Assembly: GCF_947493125.1 (NCBI RefSeq)
Contig: NZ_CANLQB010000002.1
Location: 186,001-250,000 of the forward strand
DNA from: an uncultured Roseobacter sp.
Lineage (GTDB): Bacteria; Pseudomonadota; Alphaproteobacteria; Rhodobacterales; Rhodobacteraceae
Reading direction: 5' to 3'
Length of the DNA: 64,000 bases
The notes below the pieces were generated by a model. The model was not told where the DNA came from and did no database searches. It saw only the letters and a list, made by a program, of their open reading frames with translations. Of the stretch, positions 8,203 to 17,536 are shown piece by piece. Both the position numbers and the translations under genes were made by a program. Every line of letters begins with the position of its first letter. Positions within the stretch are counted from its first letter, which is position 1.

Positions 8203-9003
8203 TCACTCCACGCCCATCTGCGCCATCATCTTCTCCAGCTTGGGCACGTCCTGGGGGTTGTTCAGCTCCCAGAAATGGCGGCCCTTCGCGGCCACTTCGA
8301 CGCACAGCACTTGCCGTCCATTCTCCATGAAGCGCAGCTGTTCCAGCCCCTCGAGCCGCTCCAGCGGGCCCACATGCCAGGTCGGATAGGCCGCCAGCGC
8401 CGCGGGCCGATAGGCATAGACACCGACGTGGTGAAACACCGGCGTCTCCTCCGCAGCGCCATAGGTCGCAGAGGTGAACGGAATCACCTCCTTCGAGAAA
8501 TAGAGGGCATGGCGTGCGGCATCGAAGACCGCCGTGGTGCCGCCGACCCGCCCCGCCTTGCGATCCTCAAGAAAACCGTTCAGCGTCGCGCCGTCGCAGC
8601 GCAGGACCGGTGTCGCAATCTCGGCCTGCGGTGCGGCGCGCAGCCCGGCCACAAGGTCCTCGATGAACCAATGCGGGGTCAGCGGCGCATCGCCCTGCAG
8701 GTTCACCACCACCTCATAGCCACCGCCCAGCGCCGCATGCGCCTCCGCACACCGCTCCGTCCCGTTGACCCAGTCCGACGAGGTCATCACCACCTCCGCA
8801 CCGAAGGCCTCCGACGCCTCCCTGATCCGGTCATCATCAGTCGCCACCACCACGCGGTCCACCCCGGCCACCTCGCCTGCGGCCCGCCAGCTGCGCTCGA
8901 TCAGGCTGCGGGACTGGCCCGAGGCCCCGGTGAGCCCGACCAGCGGCTTGCCCGGATAGCGCGTCGACGCATAGCGCGCCGGAATGACGATCAGGACGGA
9001 CAT
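8203..9003 (-). CDS. kdsB: 3-deoxy-manno-octulosonate cytidylyltransferase
   Basis: 266 aa. Activates Kdo as CMP-Kdo for lipid A core and some capsules. N-terminal nucleotide-binding motif VIPARYASTRYPGKPL (residues 6-21), then VVVATDDDRI, NLQGDAPL and a QLRFMENG segment near the C-terminus, all typical of KdsB. Its ATG shares a base with the cysQ stop (TGATG), so the two are translationally coupled. Slightly longer than E. coli KdsB, as usual for Roseobacter homologues. Confidence 0.95.
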   Translation of the reverse strand: MSVLIVIPARYASTRYPGKPLVGLTGASGQSRSLIERSWRAAGEVAGVDRVVVATDDDRIREASEAFGAEVVMTSSDWVNGTERCAEAHAALGGGYEVVVNLQGDAPLTPHWFIEDLVAGLRAAPQAEIATPVLRCDGATLNGFLEDRKAGRVGGTTAVFDAARHALYFSKEVIPFTSATYGAAEETPVFHHVGVYAYRPAALAAYPTWHVGPLERLEGLEQLRFMENGRQVLCVEVAAKGRHFWELNNPQDVPKLEKMMAQMGVE

Positions 9004-9800
9004 CAGCCGCCCTTCAGATCGACGGACGGCGCATAGGCGATGAAGAACGGGTTCGCATACTCGTCCTTGCCATAGGTCAGCGGCGTCAGATCATCGAAGC
9101 GCACAACCGCCCCGCCTGCGCCGGCCAGCACCGCATGACCTGCCGCCGTATCCCACTCCATGGTGCGGCCCAGACGCGGGTAGAGATCCGCCTCTCCCGT
9201 CGCCACCAGGCAAAACTTCAGCGAAGACCCCGCACTCTTCATGTCCTTCACGGCGTATTTGTTGATGTAATCATCCGTCGCCTGATCCCGGTGCGACTTC
9301 GAGGCCACGACCATCAACGCCGCGTTGTCCGCGTCCGACACAGACATCGCCTGCGTCGGCCCCACCTGATCCAGCGCCAGATCGCCCGTTTCCTCGACCG
9401 AATGGCCATCGGCCTCGGTATAGAACATGCGCCCCTTGGCCGGCGCATAGACCACGCCGCGCGTGGGCACACCCTTCTCCACCAGCGCAATGTTCACCGT
9501 GAAGTCGCCCCGGCGGTGGATGAACTCCTTGGTGCCATCGAGCGGATCGACGATCAGGAAGGTATCGCCCGAGGTGTCATGCGTGGCCGATTGTTCCTCG
9601 GTCACCAGCATCACATCCGGAAAGGCCTCGCGCAGCCCCGCCGAGATCAGCGCATCCGCCGCTTCATCCGCCGCCGTCACCGGGCTGTCGTCCGACTTCA
9701 CCTTCACGTCGAAGTCGTCGGCGTCATAGATCTCCATGATCTTCGCCCCCGCCTCGATCGACAACCGGCGCATGACCTCTACCAACTTCACGTAATCCAT
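9003..9800 (-). CDS. cysQ: 3'(2'),5'-bisphosphate nucleotidase CysQ
   Basis: 265 aa. Mg2+-dependent, Li+-sensitive phosphatase of the inositol monophosphatase superfamily that hydrolyses PAP, the by-product of sulfate activation and sulfotransferases. Metal-site motifs: SPVTAADEAAD, LVTEEQS, IVDPLDGTKEFIH, and MEWDTAAGHAVL near the C-terminus. ATG 9800 gives the family N-terminus MDYVKLVEVMRRL; an in-frame ATG at 9815 is the alternative. Overlaps kdsB by one base. It lies next to polysaccharide genes, a pairing that can accompany sulfated glycans (inference only). Confidence 0.93.
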   Translation of the reverse strand: MDYVKLVEVMRRLSIEAGAKIMEIYDADDFDVKVKSDDSPVTAADEAADALISAGLREAFPDVMLVTEEQSATHDTSGDTFLIVDPLDGTKEFIHRRGDFTVNIALVEKGVPTRGVVYAPAKGRMFYTEADGHSVEETGDLALDQVGPTQAMSVSDADNAALMVVASKSHRDQATDDYINKYAVKDMKSAGSSLKFCLVATGEADLYPRLGRTMEWDTAAGHAVLAGAGGAVVRFDDLTPLTYGKDEYANPFFIAYAPSVDLKGG

Positions 9801-9918
9801 AACCCTACCGTCCATGTCTCGATGATTGATGTTGAAAACGAGGCCCCTTATGCTGAACCTCTAACGGAACAGCAAGAATTCCGTGCAAAGGTGATGAACA
9901 ACAACTCGCAGAGCGGTT

Positions 9919-10743
9919 ATGTTCCAGGCAACCAGACGCAAATCCACCGGGGTCTCCTCAGCCTTGACGCTGTTGGAGCTGATCTATCACTCCACCGTGC
10001 GCTCGGTCCGCAAAACCCACAACAACGCCTTCGCGGCCATCTTGATCAATGTGCTGCAGATGCTGATCTTCGTCCTGGCCTTCTATGTGATGTTCTCGCT
10101 TCTGGGCCTGCGCGGCGCCGCCATACGCGGCGATTTCCTGCTCTACCTGATGTCGGGCATCTTCCTCTTCATGACCCACACCAAATCGATGAGTGCTGTG
10201 GTCGGCTCCGAGGGGCCCGCCAGCCCGATGATGCAGCACGCCCCGATGAACACCATCATCGCCATCGCCTCCGCCGCCGTGGGCGCGCTCTACATCCAGA
10301 TCCTCTCACTGGCCATCATTCTCTTCGGCTACCATGTTGCCTTCGCCGCCGTGGTGATCGAAGAGCCTGCCGCCGCCTTCGGCATGCTCATGGTGTCCTG
10401 GTTCACCGGCATCTCGCTCGGCCTCGTGCTGCTCGCGATCAAACCCTGGTTTCCCCAGGTCGTCAGCATTTTCTCAACGGTCTACCAGCGCGCCAATATG
10501 ATTGCCTCGGGCAAGATGTTCGTGGCCAACAGCCTGCCCAGCTTCATGCTGGCGATGTTCGACTGGAATCCGCTGTTTCACGCCATCGACCAGGCGCGCG
10601 GCTTCACCTTCATCAACTACAATCCACGCTACACCGACTGGCATTACGCCATGTGGGTCGGCGTGGTCCTGCTGATGATCGGCCTGATGGGCGAATTCTA
10701 CACCCGCCGCCACGCCTCGCTGAGCTGGAGCGCACGGCGATAG
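9919..10743 (+). CDS. ABC-2 type permease, KpsM-like polysaccharide exporter
   Basis: 274 aa with about six hydrophobic segments (for example residues 42-62, 67-89, 113-140, 150-180 and the C-terminal GVVLLMIGLMGEFYT). Resembles the membrane subunit of capsule/O-antigen ABC-2 exporters, including an amphipathic N-terminal stretch before TM1 and a C-terminus in the cytoplasm. No ATPase (KpsT-like) gene is adjacent, so its partner must be elsewhere. ATG 9919 is the first ATG after an in-frame stop at 9895; its ribosome-binding site is weak. It is transcribed divergently from cysQ-kdsB. Confidence 0.8.
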   Translation: MFQATRRKSTGVSSALTLLELIYHSTVRSVRKTHNNAFAAILINVLQMLIFVLAFYVMFSLLGLRGAAIRGDFLLYLMSGIFLFMTHTKSMSAVVGSEGPASPMMQHAPMNTIIAIASAAVGALYIQILSLAIILFGYHVAFAAVVIEEPAAAFGMLMVSWFTGISLGLVLLAIKPWFPQVVSIFSTVYQRANMIASGKMFVANSLPSFMLAMFDWNPLFHAIDQARGFTFINYNPRYTDWHYAMWVGVVLLMIGLMGEFYTRRHASLSWSARR

Positions 10744-10870
10744 CACCGCCCGAGGCCTTTCGATCCGTAAAGTTTGGATAAAGTCCAAGGCGCTTTGACC
10801 GGGCCGGTTCACCGGTTGGCAACCGAGCAGATCTAGGCTCGCGCGCTGGAAAGACCGGAAGGCCCTTGTG

Positions 10871-12481
10871 ATGTTCAACAGTATTCGCACAACCCGCTGG
10901 CGGAATAAAATCTTCAACGCGCATGTCGCATTCTTTGTCTCCGCCGTCTTGACCTGGCCGATCATGGCCGAGATGGAGCTCTTCGAGGAATTCTATGAAT
11001 TCTCCCGCGCGCATGAAGACTGGGATCTGGACGAACTGGCGCTGCTCGTGGTCAACCTCACCGTGGCGCTGATCTTGTCGTCGATCTATCGCGCGCGTGT
11101 GTTGCGTAAGGTCATGCGCGAGCGCGCGCAGGAGTATCAGCGGGCCGAGCGCAATGCGCGGCACGACCCGCTCACCGGGCTGATGAACCGCCGGGCCTTC
11201 GCCGCCTCCATGCAGGAAATCGAGGCCGACCCCAACAGTGCGGGCCGCTATATGGCGATGATTGATCTGGACCGCTTCAAGCCGATCAACGACGTGCAGG
11301 GCCACGCCGCCGGCGACGCACTTCTGCAGGGCGTGGCCGAACGGCTCGAAGCCATGCTGACGCCGTCCGATACCATCGCGCGGCTCGGCGGCGACGAGTT
11401 TGCCGTGATCTTCGATCCCAAACGCAATTCCGCAACCGTCGAGCGCATCGCCCGGCGGCTGCTGCACGCCATGGAAAAGCCCTTCGAATTCCAGGGCACC
11501 GCGCTATATATAAGCTGCAGTGTAGGTCTCGCGCATTGGGTCGGCGGCACCTGCCACTCCGACGCGCTCAGCCAGGCGGATCGCGCGCTCTACACCGCCA
11601 AGAAGGATGGCCGGGCCCGCTTTGCCTGGTATGACGCCGAACTCGACACTCAATCGACCGAGCGCGCCCAGATCGAGGCCGAGTTGCGCGAAGCCATCAC
11701 GACCGGCCAGATCGAGCCCTGGTTCCAGCCCATCGTCGATATCGAAAAACAATATATCACCGGCTTCGAGGTGCTGGCCCGCTGGCACCACCCGGAGCGC
11801 GGGACAATCTCCCCCGCCGTCTTCATCGAGATCGCCGAGGACAGCGGCCAGATCAGCGCGCTGGGCAACAGCCTGCTGCGCCGGGCCTGCACAGCGGCCA
11901 ACGACTGGGATGCGCGCCTGTCCATGTCCTTCAATGTCTCGCCGCTGCAGTTCCATGATCGCTCGCTGGTCGATGACATCAAAACCATTCTGCAGGAAAC
12001 AGCGTTCGATCCGACCCGGTTGACCATCGAGGTCACGGAACGCTCGGTCATTCGCGACTTCTCCTCCGCGCGCGAAAAGCTGGATGCGTTGAAAGCCATC
12101 GGCATCTCCGTGGCGCTCGATGACTTCGGCACCGGGTATTCGAGCCTGGCCAGCCTGCGGCAACTGCCCTTCGACCGCATCAAGATCGACCGCGGGTTTG
12201 TCACCGACATCGGCGGTCAGCCCCAGAACCAGAAGATCGTGACGGGCATCATGTCGCTGGCCCGCGGGCTGGAGCTCGACGTGACCGCCGAAGGGATCGA
12301 ATCGCAGCAGGACCTCGCGTTCATCAAATCGCTGAACTGTGGCCTCGGTCAGGGCTTTCTCTTTGACAAAGCGGTCTCCGCCAGCGACGTCTCCTGGCTG
12401 CTGGAAACCAAGTGGAGCGATCTGAAGGTCGACGATCCCGACAGCACCGCGACGCAGCCGCCGGACAGCAAAGCAGGCTAG
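10871..12481 (+). CDS. Membrane-bound GGDEF-EAL cyclic-di-GMP protein
   Basis: 536 aa. Two N-terminal hydrophobic helices (about residues 18-34 and 53-73) flank a short acidic segment (EMELFEEFYEF), then GGDEF (about 95-255) and EAL (about 270-520) domains. The cyclase site RLGGDEFAVIF is intact. There is no RxxD inhibitory site before it (TPSD instead). The EAL motif reads EVL (GFEVLARWHHP), but the downstream phosphodiesterase motifs are intact: NVSPLQFHD, TIEVTER, DDFGTGYSSL, IKIDRGFV and AEGIE. It may therefore do both activities or mainly hydrolysis. ATG 10871 has GGAAGG 8 bases upstream; GTG 10868 is possible. No sensory domain beyond the membrane hairpin. Confidence 0.92.
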   Translation: MFNSIRTTRWRNKIFNAHVAFFVSAVLTWPIMAEMELFEEFYEFSRAHEDWDLDELALLVVNLTVALILSSIYRARVLRKVMRERAQEYQRAERNARHDPLTGLMNRRAFAASMQEIEADPNSAGRYMAMIDLDRFKPINDVQGHAAGDALLQGVAERLEAMLTPSDTIARLGGDEFAVIFDPKRNSATVERIARRLLHAMEKPFEFQGTALYISCSVGLAHWVGGTCHSDALSQADRALYTAKKDGRARFAWYDAELDTQSTERAQIEAELREAITTGQIEPWFQPIVDIEKQYITGFEVLARWHHPERGTISPAVFIEIAEDSGQISALGNSLLRRACTAANDWDARLSMSFNVSPLQFHDRSLVDDIKTILQETAFDPTRLTIEVTERSVIRDFSSAREKLDALKAIGISVALDDFGTGYSSLASLRQLPFDRIKIDRGFVTDIGGQPQNQKIVTGIMSLARGLELDVTAEGIESQQDLAFIKSLNCGLGQGFLFDKAVSASDVSWLLETKWSDLKVDDPDSTATQPPDSKAG

Positions 12482-12496
12482 AAACAGGGCAGCGGG

Positions 12497-13099
12497 TCAG
12501 GTCACCACGCGCAGCGTCAGGTTGATCCGCCCGCCTTTCGGCAAAAGCGCGCTCGATCCGAACCGGATCCGGTCCACCCCGTGATGGGCCAGCCGCGCGG
12601 CCCCTCCCATCACCACCACATCCCCCGACTGCAACCAGATCGACCGGGTCTTGCCACCCCGGACGGCGCCCCCCATGCGAAAGAGCCCCTCGTCCCCCAG
12701 CGAGACAGACACCACAGGCCAGTCATAGCTCGCCTCGTCCTTGTCCTGGTGCATCCCCATCCGCGCACCTTCGCCATAGTAGTTGATCAAACAGCACTCC
12801 GGCCTGCGCTCCAGCCCGGTCAGCGCGTCCCAGATGCCGATGATCTGCTCGGGAATGGCAGGCCAGGGCGTGCCATTGGGGTGCGCGGCGGCATAACGAT
12901 ATCCCTGCCGGTCGGTGATCCACCCATAGCGCCCGGCCGCCGTCATCCGCACCGACATCGGCTTGCCGCGCGGCGTCACCGGCGCCACGAAGGGCGCTTT
13001 TGCCACAACCTCGCGCAGCGCTGCCACCAGCGCCTCCTGCGCAGGCCCATCAAGGTAAGATTTGTAAATGTCGAACCCCGCGACCGTCAGATCTGCCAC
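12497..13099 (-). CDS. alkB: AlkB-type Fe(II)/2-oxoglutarate DNA dealkylase
   Basis: About 200 aa. Removes methyl groups from 1-methyladenine and 3-methylcytosine by oxidative demethylation. Iron ligands are visible as HQDKD (HxD) and a later His in LAHHGVDRI; the 2-oxoglutarate/substrate arginines are in the RINLTLR motif at the C-terminus. [12 protein letters not shown] matches the nucleotide-recognition region. GTG 13099 is chosen because GGAGG lies just upstream and the family N-terminus ([12 protein letters not shown]) starts here; a TTG at 13141 is in frame but lacks support. Divergent from dnaK. Confidence 0.92.
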   Translation of the reverse strand: MADLTVAGFDIYKSYLDGPAQEALVAALREVVAKAPFVAPVTPRGKPMSVRMTAAGRYGWITDRQGYRYAAAHPNGTPWPAIPEQIIGIWDALTGLERRPECCLINYYGEGARMGMHQDKDEASYDWPVVSVSLGDEGLFRMGGAVRGGKTRSIWLQSGDVVVMGGAARLAHHGVDRIRFGSSALLPKGGRINLTLRVVT

Positions 13100-13170
13100 G
13101 TGCCTCCGCCTCTCGCTGAAAATGCGCCGTCCGTGCCGCAAGAATCCCTAAAAGACACTGGTTCTAAAGG

Positions 13171-13199
13171 TTGCAGCGCCCGGGACCCCTCCTTATATA
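13171..13199 (+). promoter_or_regulatory. dnaK promoter
   Basis: TTGCAG at 13171-13176, 17 bp, then TATATA at 13194-13199, about 114 bases before the dnaK start. No CIRCE inverted repeat is visible between alkB and dnaK. A sigma-32-like reading of the same region (CCCCT before TTATATA) is possible, since heat-shock control of dnaK in this group is usually by RpoH. Confidence 0.5.
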
Positions 13200-13312
13200 C
13201 GCTGCGAACCGCACGAAGCGACCCGCTTCATGTGTTACCAGATCGGGGCAGCGGCGCCATAACGGGCCACTCGCTCCGTGTCATCGCCTTGAAGTTAAAG
13301 AGGGATCAAAAC

Positions 13313-15223
13313 ATGGCCAAAGTCATTGGTATCGACCTGGGAACCACCAACAGCTGCATCTCCATCATGGATGGCAGCCAGCCCCGCGTCATCGAAAACT
13401 CCGAAGGGGCCCGGACAACCCCGTCCATCGTCGCCTTCACGGATGACGAGCGCCTCGTGGGCCAGCCCGCGAAACGGCAAGCCGTCACCAACCCCGAAAA
13501 CACCATCTTCGGCGTCAAGCGTCTGATTGGCCGTCGGTTCGACGATGCGGATCTCGCCAAGGACAAGAAGAACATGCCGTTCAACGTCATCGACGGCGGC
13601 AACGGCGACGCCTGGGTGGAAGCCAAAGGCGAGAAATACTCGCCCAGCCAAATCTCCGCCTTCATCCTCGGCAAGATGAAAGAGACCGCCGAGAGCTACC
13701 TCGGCGAAGAGGTGACCCAAGCGGTCATCACCGTCCCCGCCTACTTCAACGACGCCCAGCGCCAGGCCACCAAGGATGCCGGCAAGATCGCGGGCCTCGA
13801 AGTACTGCGCATCATCAACGAGCCGACAGCGGCGGCATTGGCTTATGGCCTCGACAAAGAGCAGACCCAGACCATCGCGGTCTATGACCTCGGCGGCGGC
13901 ACCTTCGACGTGACCATCCTCGAGATCGACGATGGCCTTTTCGAAGTGAAATCCACCAATGGCGACACCTTCCTCGGTGGGGAAGACTTCGACATGCGGA
14001 TCGTCAACTACCTCGCCGATGAGTTCAAGAAAGAGCATCAGGTCGACCTGACCCAGGACAAGATGGCCCTGCAGCGTCTGAAAGAGGCGGCTGAGAAAGC
14101 CAAGATCGAACTCAGCAGCTCGAGCCAGACCGAGATCAACCAACCCTTCATCTCGATGGGCGCCAATGGTCAGCCGCTGCACATGGTCATGAAGCTGACC
14201 CGCTCCAAGCTGGAAAGCCTCGTCAGCGACCTGATCAAGAACTCGATCAAACCCTGCCAGGCGGCGCTGAAAGACGCGGGCCTTTCCGCCTCCGACATCG
14301 ATGAGGTCGTGCTCGTGGGTGGGATGACTCGCATGCCGAAGGTGGTCGAAGAGGTGACCAAGTTCTTCGGCAAGGAGCCCCACAAGGGTGTGAACCCGGA
14401 TGAAGTGGTCGCCATGGGTGCCGCCATCCAGGCCGGTGTTCTGCAAGGCGACGTCAAGGACGTGGTCCTGCTCGACGTGACCCCGCTCAGCTTGGGCATC
14501 GAAACCCTCGGCGGTGTCTTCACCCGCCTGATCGACCGCAACACCACGATCCCGACCAAGAAGTCGCAGATCTTCTCCACCGCCGAAGACAATCAGAACG
14601 CGGTCACGATCCGGGTCTTTCAGGGTGAACGGGAAATGGCGTCCGACAACAAGATCCTCGGCGCCTTCAACCTCGAAAACATCCCGCCTGCCCCGCGCGG
14701 CATGCCGCAGATCGAGGTGACCTTCGACATCGACGCCAACGGTATCGTGTCGGTGGGCGCGATGGACAAAGGCACTGGGAAAGAACAGAAAATCACCATC
14801 CAGGCCTCGGGCGGTCTCTCCGACGAGGATATCGAGAAGATGGTCAAGGACGCCGAGGAGAACGCGGAGGCCGACAAGGCCCGTCGCGAGCTCATCGAGG
14901 CGAAAAACCAGGCGGAAAGCCTCATCCACTCGACCGAAAAGTCGATGGAGGAGCATGCCGACAAGGTCGACCCGACCACCATCGAGGCCATCGAGCTGGC
15001 GATTGCCGCGCTCAAAGACGAGCTGGAAACCGACAATGCCGACAAGATCAAGTCGGGCATCCAGAACGTGACCGAAGCGGCGATGAAGCTGGGCGAAGCC
15101 ATCTACAAGGCGGCGCAGGAAGAGGGCGAAGACGTGGCCGAAGCCACAGACGAGCCTCGCGCGGACGATGACGACATCGTCGATGCCGAGTTCGAAGATC
15201 TCGACGACGACAAGCGCGCATAA
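13313..15223 (+). CDS. dnaK: Hsp70 chaperone DnaK
   Basis: 636 aa, normal length. ATP-driven chaperone working with DnaJ and GrpE. ATPase domain begins [15 protein letters not shown] with further phosphate motifs [13 protein letters not shown] and [10 protein letters not shown]; the interdomain linker is in [16 protein letters not shown]; the substrate-binding domain and helical lid follow. It ends with an acidic tail ([15 protein letters not shown]). ATG 13313 is 8 bases after AGAGGG. The frame stays open far upstream, but that part has no Hsp70 similarity. dnaJ follows after 76 bases that contain a strong hairpin. grpE is unlinked, at 60.7 kb. Confidence 0.99.
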   Translation: MAKVIGIDLGTTNSCISIMDGSQPRVIENSEGARTTPSIVAFTDDERLVGQPAKRQAVTNPENTIFGVKRLIGRRFDDADLAKDKKNMPFNVIDGGNGDAWVEAKGEKYSPSQISAFILGKMKETAESYLGEEVTQAVITVPAYFNDAQRQATKDAGKIAGLEVLRIINEPTAAALAYGLDKEQTQTIAVYDLGGGTFDVTILEIDDGLFEVKSTNGDTFLGGEDFDMRIVNYLADEFKKEHQVDLTQDKMALQRLKEAAEKAKIELSSSSQTEINQPFISMGANGQPLHMVMKLTRSKLESLVSDLIKNSIKPCQAALKDAGLSASDIDEVVLVGGMTRMPKVVEEVTKFFGKEPHKGVNPDEVVAMGAAIQAGVLQGDVKDVVLLDVTPLSLGIETLGGVFTRLIDRNTTIPTKKSQIFSTAEDNQNAVTIRVFQGEREMASDNKILGAFNLENIPPAPRGMPQIEVTFDIDANGIVSVGAMDKGTGKEQKITIQASGGLSDEDIEKMVKDAEENAEADKARRELIEAKNQAESLIHSTEKSMEEHADKVDPTTIEAIELAIAALKDELETDNADKIKSGIQNVTEAAMKLGEAIYKAAQEEGEDVAEATDEPRADDDDIVDAEFEDLDDDKRA

Positions 15224-15250
15224 GCGGCGCGTAACCCGGAACCACTGCAT

Positions 15251-15272
15251 AGGCCGACCCCCGGGTCGGCCT
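15251..15272 (+). terminator. Hairpin between dnaK and dnaJ
   Basis: Perfect 10-bp arms, AGGCCGACCC (15251-15260) and GGGTCGGCCT (15263-15272), with only 2 bases between them (effective loop of four). It is followed by CTCACGTT, not a U-run, so it is more likely a partial attenuator or an RNA stability/processing element than a full terminator. It would set the DnaK:DnaJ ratio. Confidence 0.55.
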
Positions 15273-15299
15273 CTCACGTTCCAGTAAGGGGACCATCGG

Positions 15300-16457
15300 A
15301 TGGCAAAACGTGACTATTACGACGTGCTGGGTGTCGCCAAAGGCGCGTCAGCGGACGAGATCAAGAAAGGCTATCGCCAGAAGGCGAAGGAGCTGCACCC
15401 CGACCGCAACAAGGACAACCCCAACGCCGAAGCTCAGTTCAAGGAGGCCAACGAGGCCTATGAGGTCCTGAAGGACGCCGAGAAAAAGGCGGCTTATGAC
15501 CGGTTCGGCCACGCAGCCTTCGAAGGCGGCATGGGCGGCGGCGGCGGGCGCCCCGGAGGCGGCGGTTTTGGCGGTGGTCAGGGCGATTTCGGATCGGCCT
15601 TCTCTGACGTCTTCGACGATCTCTTCGGCGACTTCATGGGCGGCGGACGCGGCGGTGGCGGACGGCGCGCCGCGCGCGGGTCAGACCTGCGTTACAACCT
15701 GCGGGTCACGCTGGAAGAGGCCTATAGCGGGCTGCAGAAAACCATCAACGTGCCGACCTCGGTCAGCTGCGACAGCTGCAAGGGCTCCGGCGCCGAAGGC
15801 GGGGCCGAACCAACGCAATGTCCCACCTGCTCCGGCATGGGCAAGGTCCGCGCGCAGCAGGGCTTCTTCACCGTGGAGCGCACCTGCCCGACCTGTTCCG
15901 GCCTTGGCCAGATCATCAAGAACCCCTGCAACAGTTGCCAGGGCGCAGGCCGGGTCGAGAAAGACCGCGCGCTCAGCGTGAACATTCCCGCAGGCGTCGA
16001 AACCGGCACCCGCATCCGCCTCGCCGGCGAGGGCGAAGCGGGCATGCGCGGCGGGCCGTCGGGCGATCTCTACATCTTCATCGACGTGGCCGAGCACGAG
16101 CTCTTCACGCGCGAGGGCAGCAACCTCTTCTGCCGCGTCCCGGTCTCGATGGCCAAGGCCGCTTTGGGCGGGTCGATCGAAGTGCCGACCATCGACGGCG
16201 GGCGCGGGCGCGTGCAGATCCCCGGGGGCAGCCAATCGGGCCGCCAGATGCGCCTGCGCGGCAAGGGCATGCCCGCCCTGCGCGGTGCGGGCTCGGGGGA
16301 CATGTTCATCGAACTGGCCGTCGAGACCCCGGTCAACCTGACCGCCCGCCAGAAAGAATTGCTGGAAGAGTTCGAAGAGCTGTCGGAGAACAACAACCCC
16401 GAGACCTCCAGCTTCTTCTCCTCGGTGAAGACTTTCTGGGATTCGATGAAAGGGTAA
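15300..16457 (+). CDS. dnaJ: Hsp40 co-chaperone DnaJ
   Basis: 385 aa. Stimulates DnaK ATPase and delivers substrates. J domain at residues 3-70 with the HPD motif at 33-35; Gly/Phe-rich region at about 75-125; four zinc-finger repeats ([32 protein letters not shown]); then the C-terminal substrate-binding domains. All eight zinc cysteines are present. ATG 15300 is preceded by AAGGGG. It is in the dnaK operon, separated by the hairpin at 15251-15272. Confidence 0.99.
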   Translation: MAKRDYYDVLGVAKGASADEIKKGYRQKAKELHPDRNKDNPNAEAQFKEANEAYEVLKDAEKKAAYDRFGHAAFEGGMGGGGGRPGGGGFGGGQGDFGSAFSDVFDDLFGDFMGGGRGGGGRRAARGSDLRYNLRVTLEEAYSGLQKTINVPTSVSCDSCKGSGAEGGAEPTQCPTCSGMGKVRAQQGFFTVERTCPTCSGLGQIIKNPCNSCQGAGRVEKDRALSVNIPAGVETGTRIRLAGEGEAGMRGGPSGDLYIFIDVAEHELFTREGSNLFCRVPVSMAKAALGGSIEVPTIDGGRGRVQIPGGSQSGRQMRLRGKGMPALRGAGSGDMFIELAVETPVNLTARQKELLEEFEELSENNNPETSSFFSSVKTFWDSMKG

Positions 16458-16550
16458 ATGGCGTCTCGGAACGGCTCCGGTGGAGCCTTTCAGCCGTGAA
16501 TGGGCGGAGCCCCGATAAACCGCCCCCTATCTCCCCAACACTCACCCAAA

Positions 16551-16624
16551 GGTGGCCTGAAAGCCCACCTTACCTGCCGGTCCATAGGGTCGTGTTGGCA
16601 GGTGGGGTGGGCTTTCAGGCCACC
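16551..16624. repeat. Long imperfect inverted repeat (REP-like palindrome)
   Basis: 28-bp arms at 16551-16578 and 16597-16624, matching at 26 of 28 positions (the only differences are TT against CC), with an 18-base loop. Outer CCAACAC (16533-16539) and GGTGTTG (16628-16634) extend the pairing imperfectly. Each arm is itself almost self-complementary (GGTGGC...GCCCACC). It lies 93 bases after the dnaJ stop and could end that transcript, but it has no U-run. It looks like a dispersed intergenic palindrome. Confidence 0.8.
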
Positions 16625-16664
16625 CCTGGTGTTGCACATCTCAACGTTTGACCGCGCGCAGCGC

Positions 16665-16719
16665 ACCGACGTGATACCGACGTAAAACCGACGCGATACA
16701 GACATCACACCGACAGCGG
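16665..16719. repeat. Five imperfect 11-bp tandem units upstream of radC
   Basis: Units start at 16665, 16676, 16687, 16698 and 16709. Each begins ACCGAC (ACAGAC in the fourth) and is followed by five variable bases (GTGAT, GTAAA, GCGAT, ATCAC, AGCGG). The block ends 52 bases before the radC start. The 11-bp period is close to one helical turn, so it may be a multi-site protein-binding array; it could also be simple slippage. Confidence 0.65.
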
Positions 16720-16771
16720 TTTTGGGCCCGGATTAACCAATCGGAAACCATGCTTGCGCACAGTCGATCTC

Positions 16772-17533
16772 ATGAGTCGTGATCCCCATATCTTCGCCGA
16801 ATCCGCCCTGCCGTTTCTGCTCGACGAAGCAGAGCCTTTGCCACTTCCAAGCGGCACTACCCCCTCTTACATCGCCGATCATCGCAAACGCCTCCGGCAC
16901 CGTTTCATGCAGGGCGGTGCCGCTGCGATGCCGGACTACGAGTTGCTCGAACTGGTTCTGTTCCGCGCCATTCCCCGCCGCGATGTCAAACCCCTCGCCC
17001 ATGCACTGATGGACCGCTTCGGCGATTTCAACCGGGTCGTGACTGCGCCAGTAGAGCGTCTGCGCGATATCTCTGGCGTGGGCGATGCAGTGATCACCGA
17101 ACTGAAAATCATGGAAGCCGCCGCGCACAGGATGGCCCGCGCCCGCGTGATTCAGCAGAATGTGGTCAGCAGCTGGGACGCGCTGCTCGACTATTGCCAT
17201 ACCACCATGGCGCACCGCGAGACCGAACAGTTCCGCGTGATCTATCTCGATCGCAAGAACGTCGTCATCGCGGATGAAGAGCAGGCTAAAGGCACGGTCG
17301 ACCATGTCCCCGTTTACCCCCGCGAGGTGGTCAAACGCGCGCTGGAGCTCAACGCCAGTGCCTTGATTCTCGTGCATAATCACCCATCCGGCGACCCCAC
17401 ACCCTCCCAGGCAGACATTGCCATGACCGACCAGATCAACAACGCCTGCCTCGCCCTCGGGCTCACGCTGCACGACCATCTGATCATCGGAAAATCGCGG
17501 GAGCTCAGCTTTCGCAGCGACGGCTATCTCTGA
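16772..17533 (+). CDS. radC: RadC family JAMM-domain protein
   Basis: About 253 aa. UPF0758/RadC family: an N-terminal helix-hairpin-helix region (LRDISGVGDAVITELKIMEA) followed by a JAB/MPN metalloprotease-like domain. The zinc motif is complete (HNHPSGDPTPSQAD, with an upstream Glu in TVDHVPVYPREV). The biochemical function is unproven; the original link to recombination repair is doubtful. ATG 16772 is preferred; a TTG at 16754 in the same frame is less likely. It converges with the OmpA-fusion gene with 3 bases between stops. Confidence 0.9.
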   Translation: MSRDPHIFAESALPFLLDEAEPLPLPSGTTPSYIADHRKRLRHRFMQGGAAAMPDYELLELVLFRAIPRRDVKPLAHALMDRFGDFNRVVTAPVERLRDISGVGDAVITELKIMEAAAHRMARARVIQQNVVSSWDALLDYCHTTMAHRETEQFRVIYLDRKNVVIADEEQAKGTVDHVPVYPREVVKRALELNASALILVHNHPSGDPTPSQADIAMTDQINNACLALGLTLHDHLIIGKSRELSFRSDGYL

Positions 17534-17536
17534 GTC

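Larger units (their letters stand above)
16458..16771. other. Gene-free, repeat-bearing spacer between dnaJ and radC
   Basis: 314 bp with no credible gene. It holds the long inverted repeat at 16551-16624 and five 11-bp tandem units at 16665-16719, described separately. The short ORFs across the palindrome (translations containing WAFRPP on both strands) arise from the palindrome itself. Confidence 0.8.

Noticed and set aside
13100-13312. CIRCE operator upstream of dnaK
   Set aside because: No GAGTGC/GCACTC inverted repeat is present in this spacer.
13295-15277. 660-codon minus-strand ORF antisense to dnaK
   Set aside because: It mirrors dnaK codon bias (GC-rich third positions); no family resemblance and no ribosome-binding site. 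A shadow ORF.
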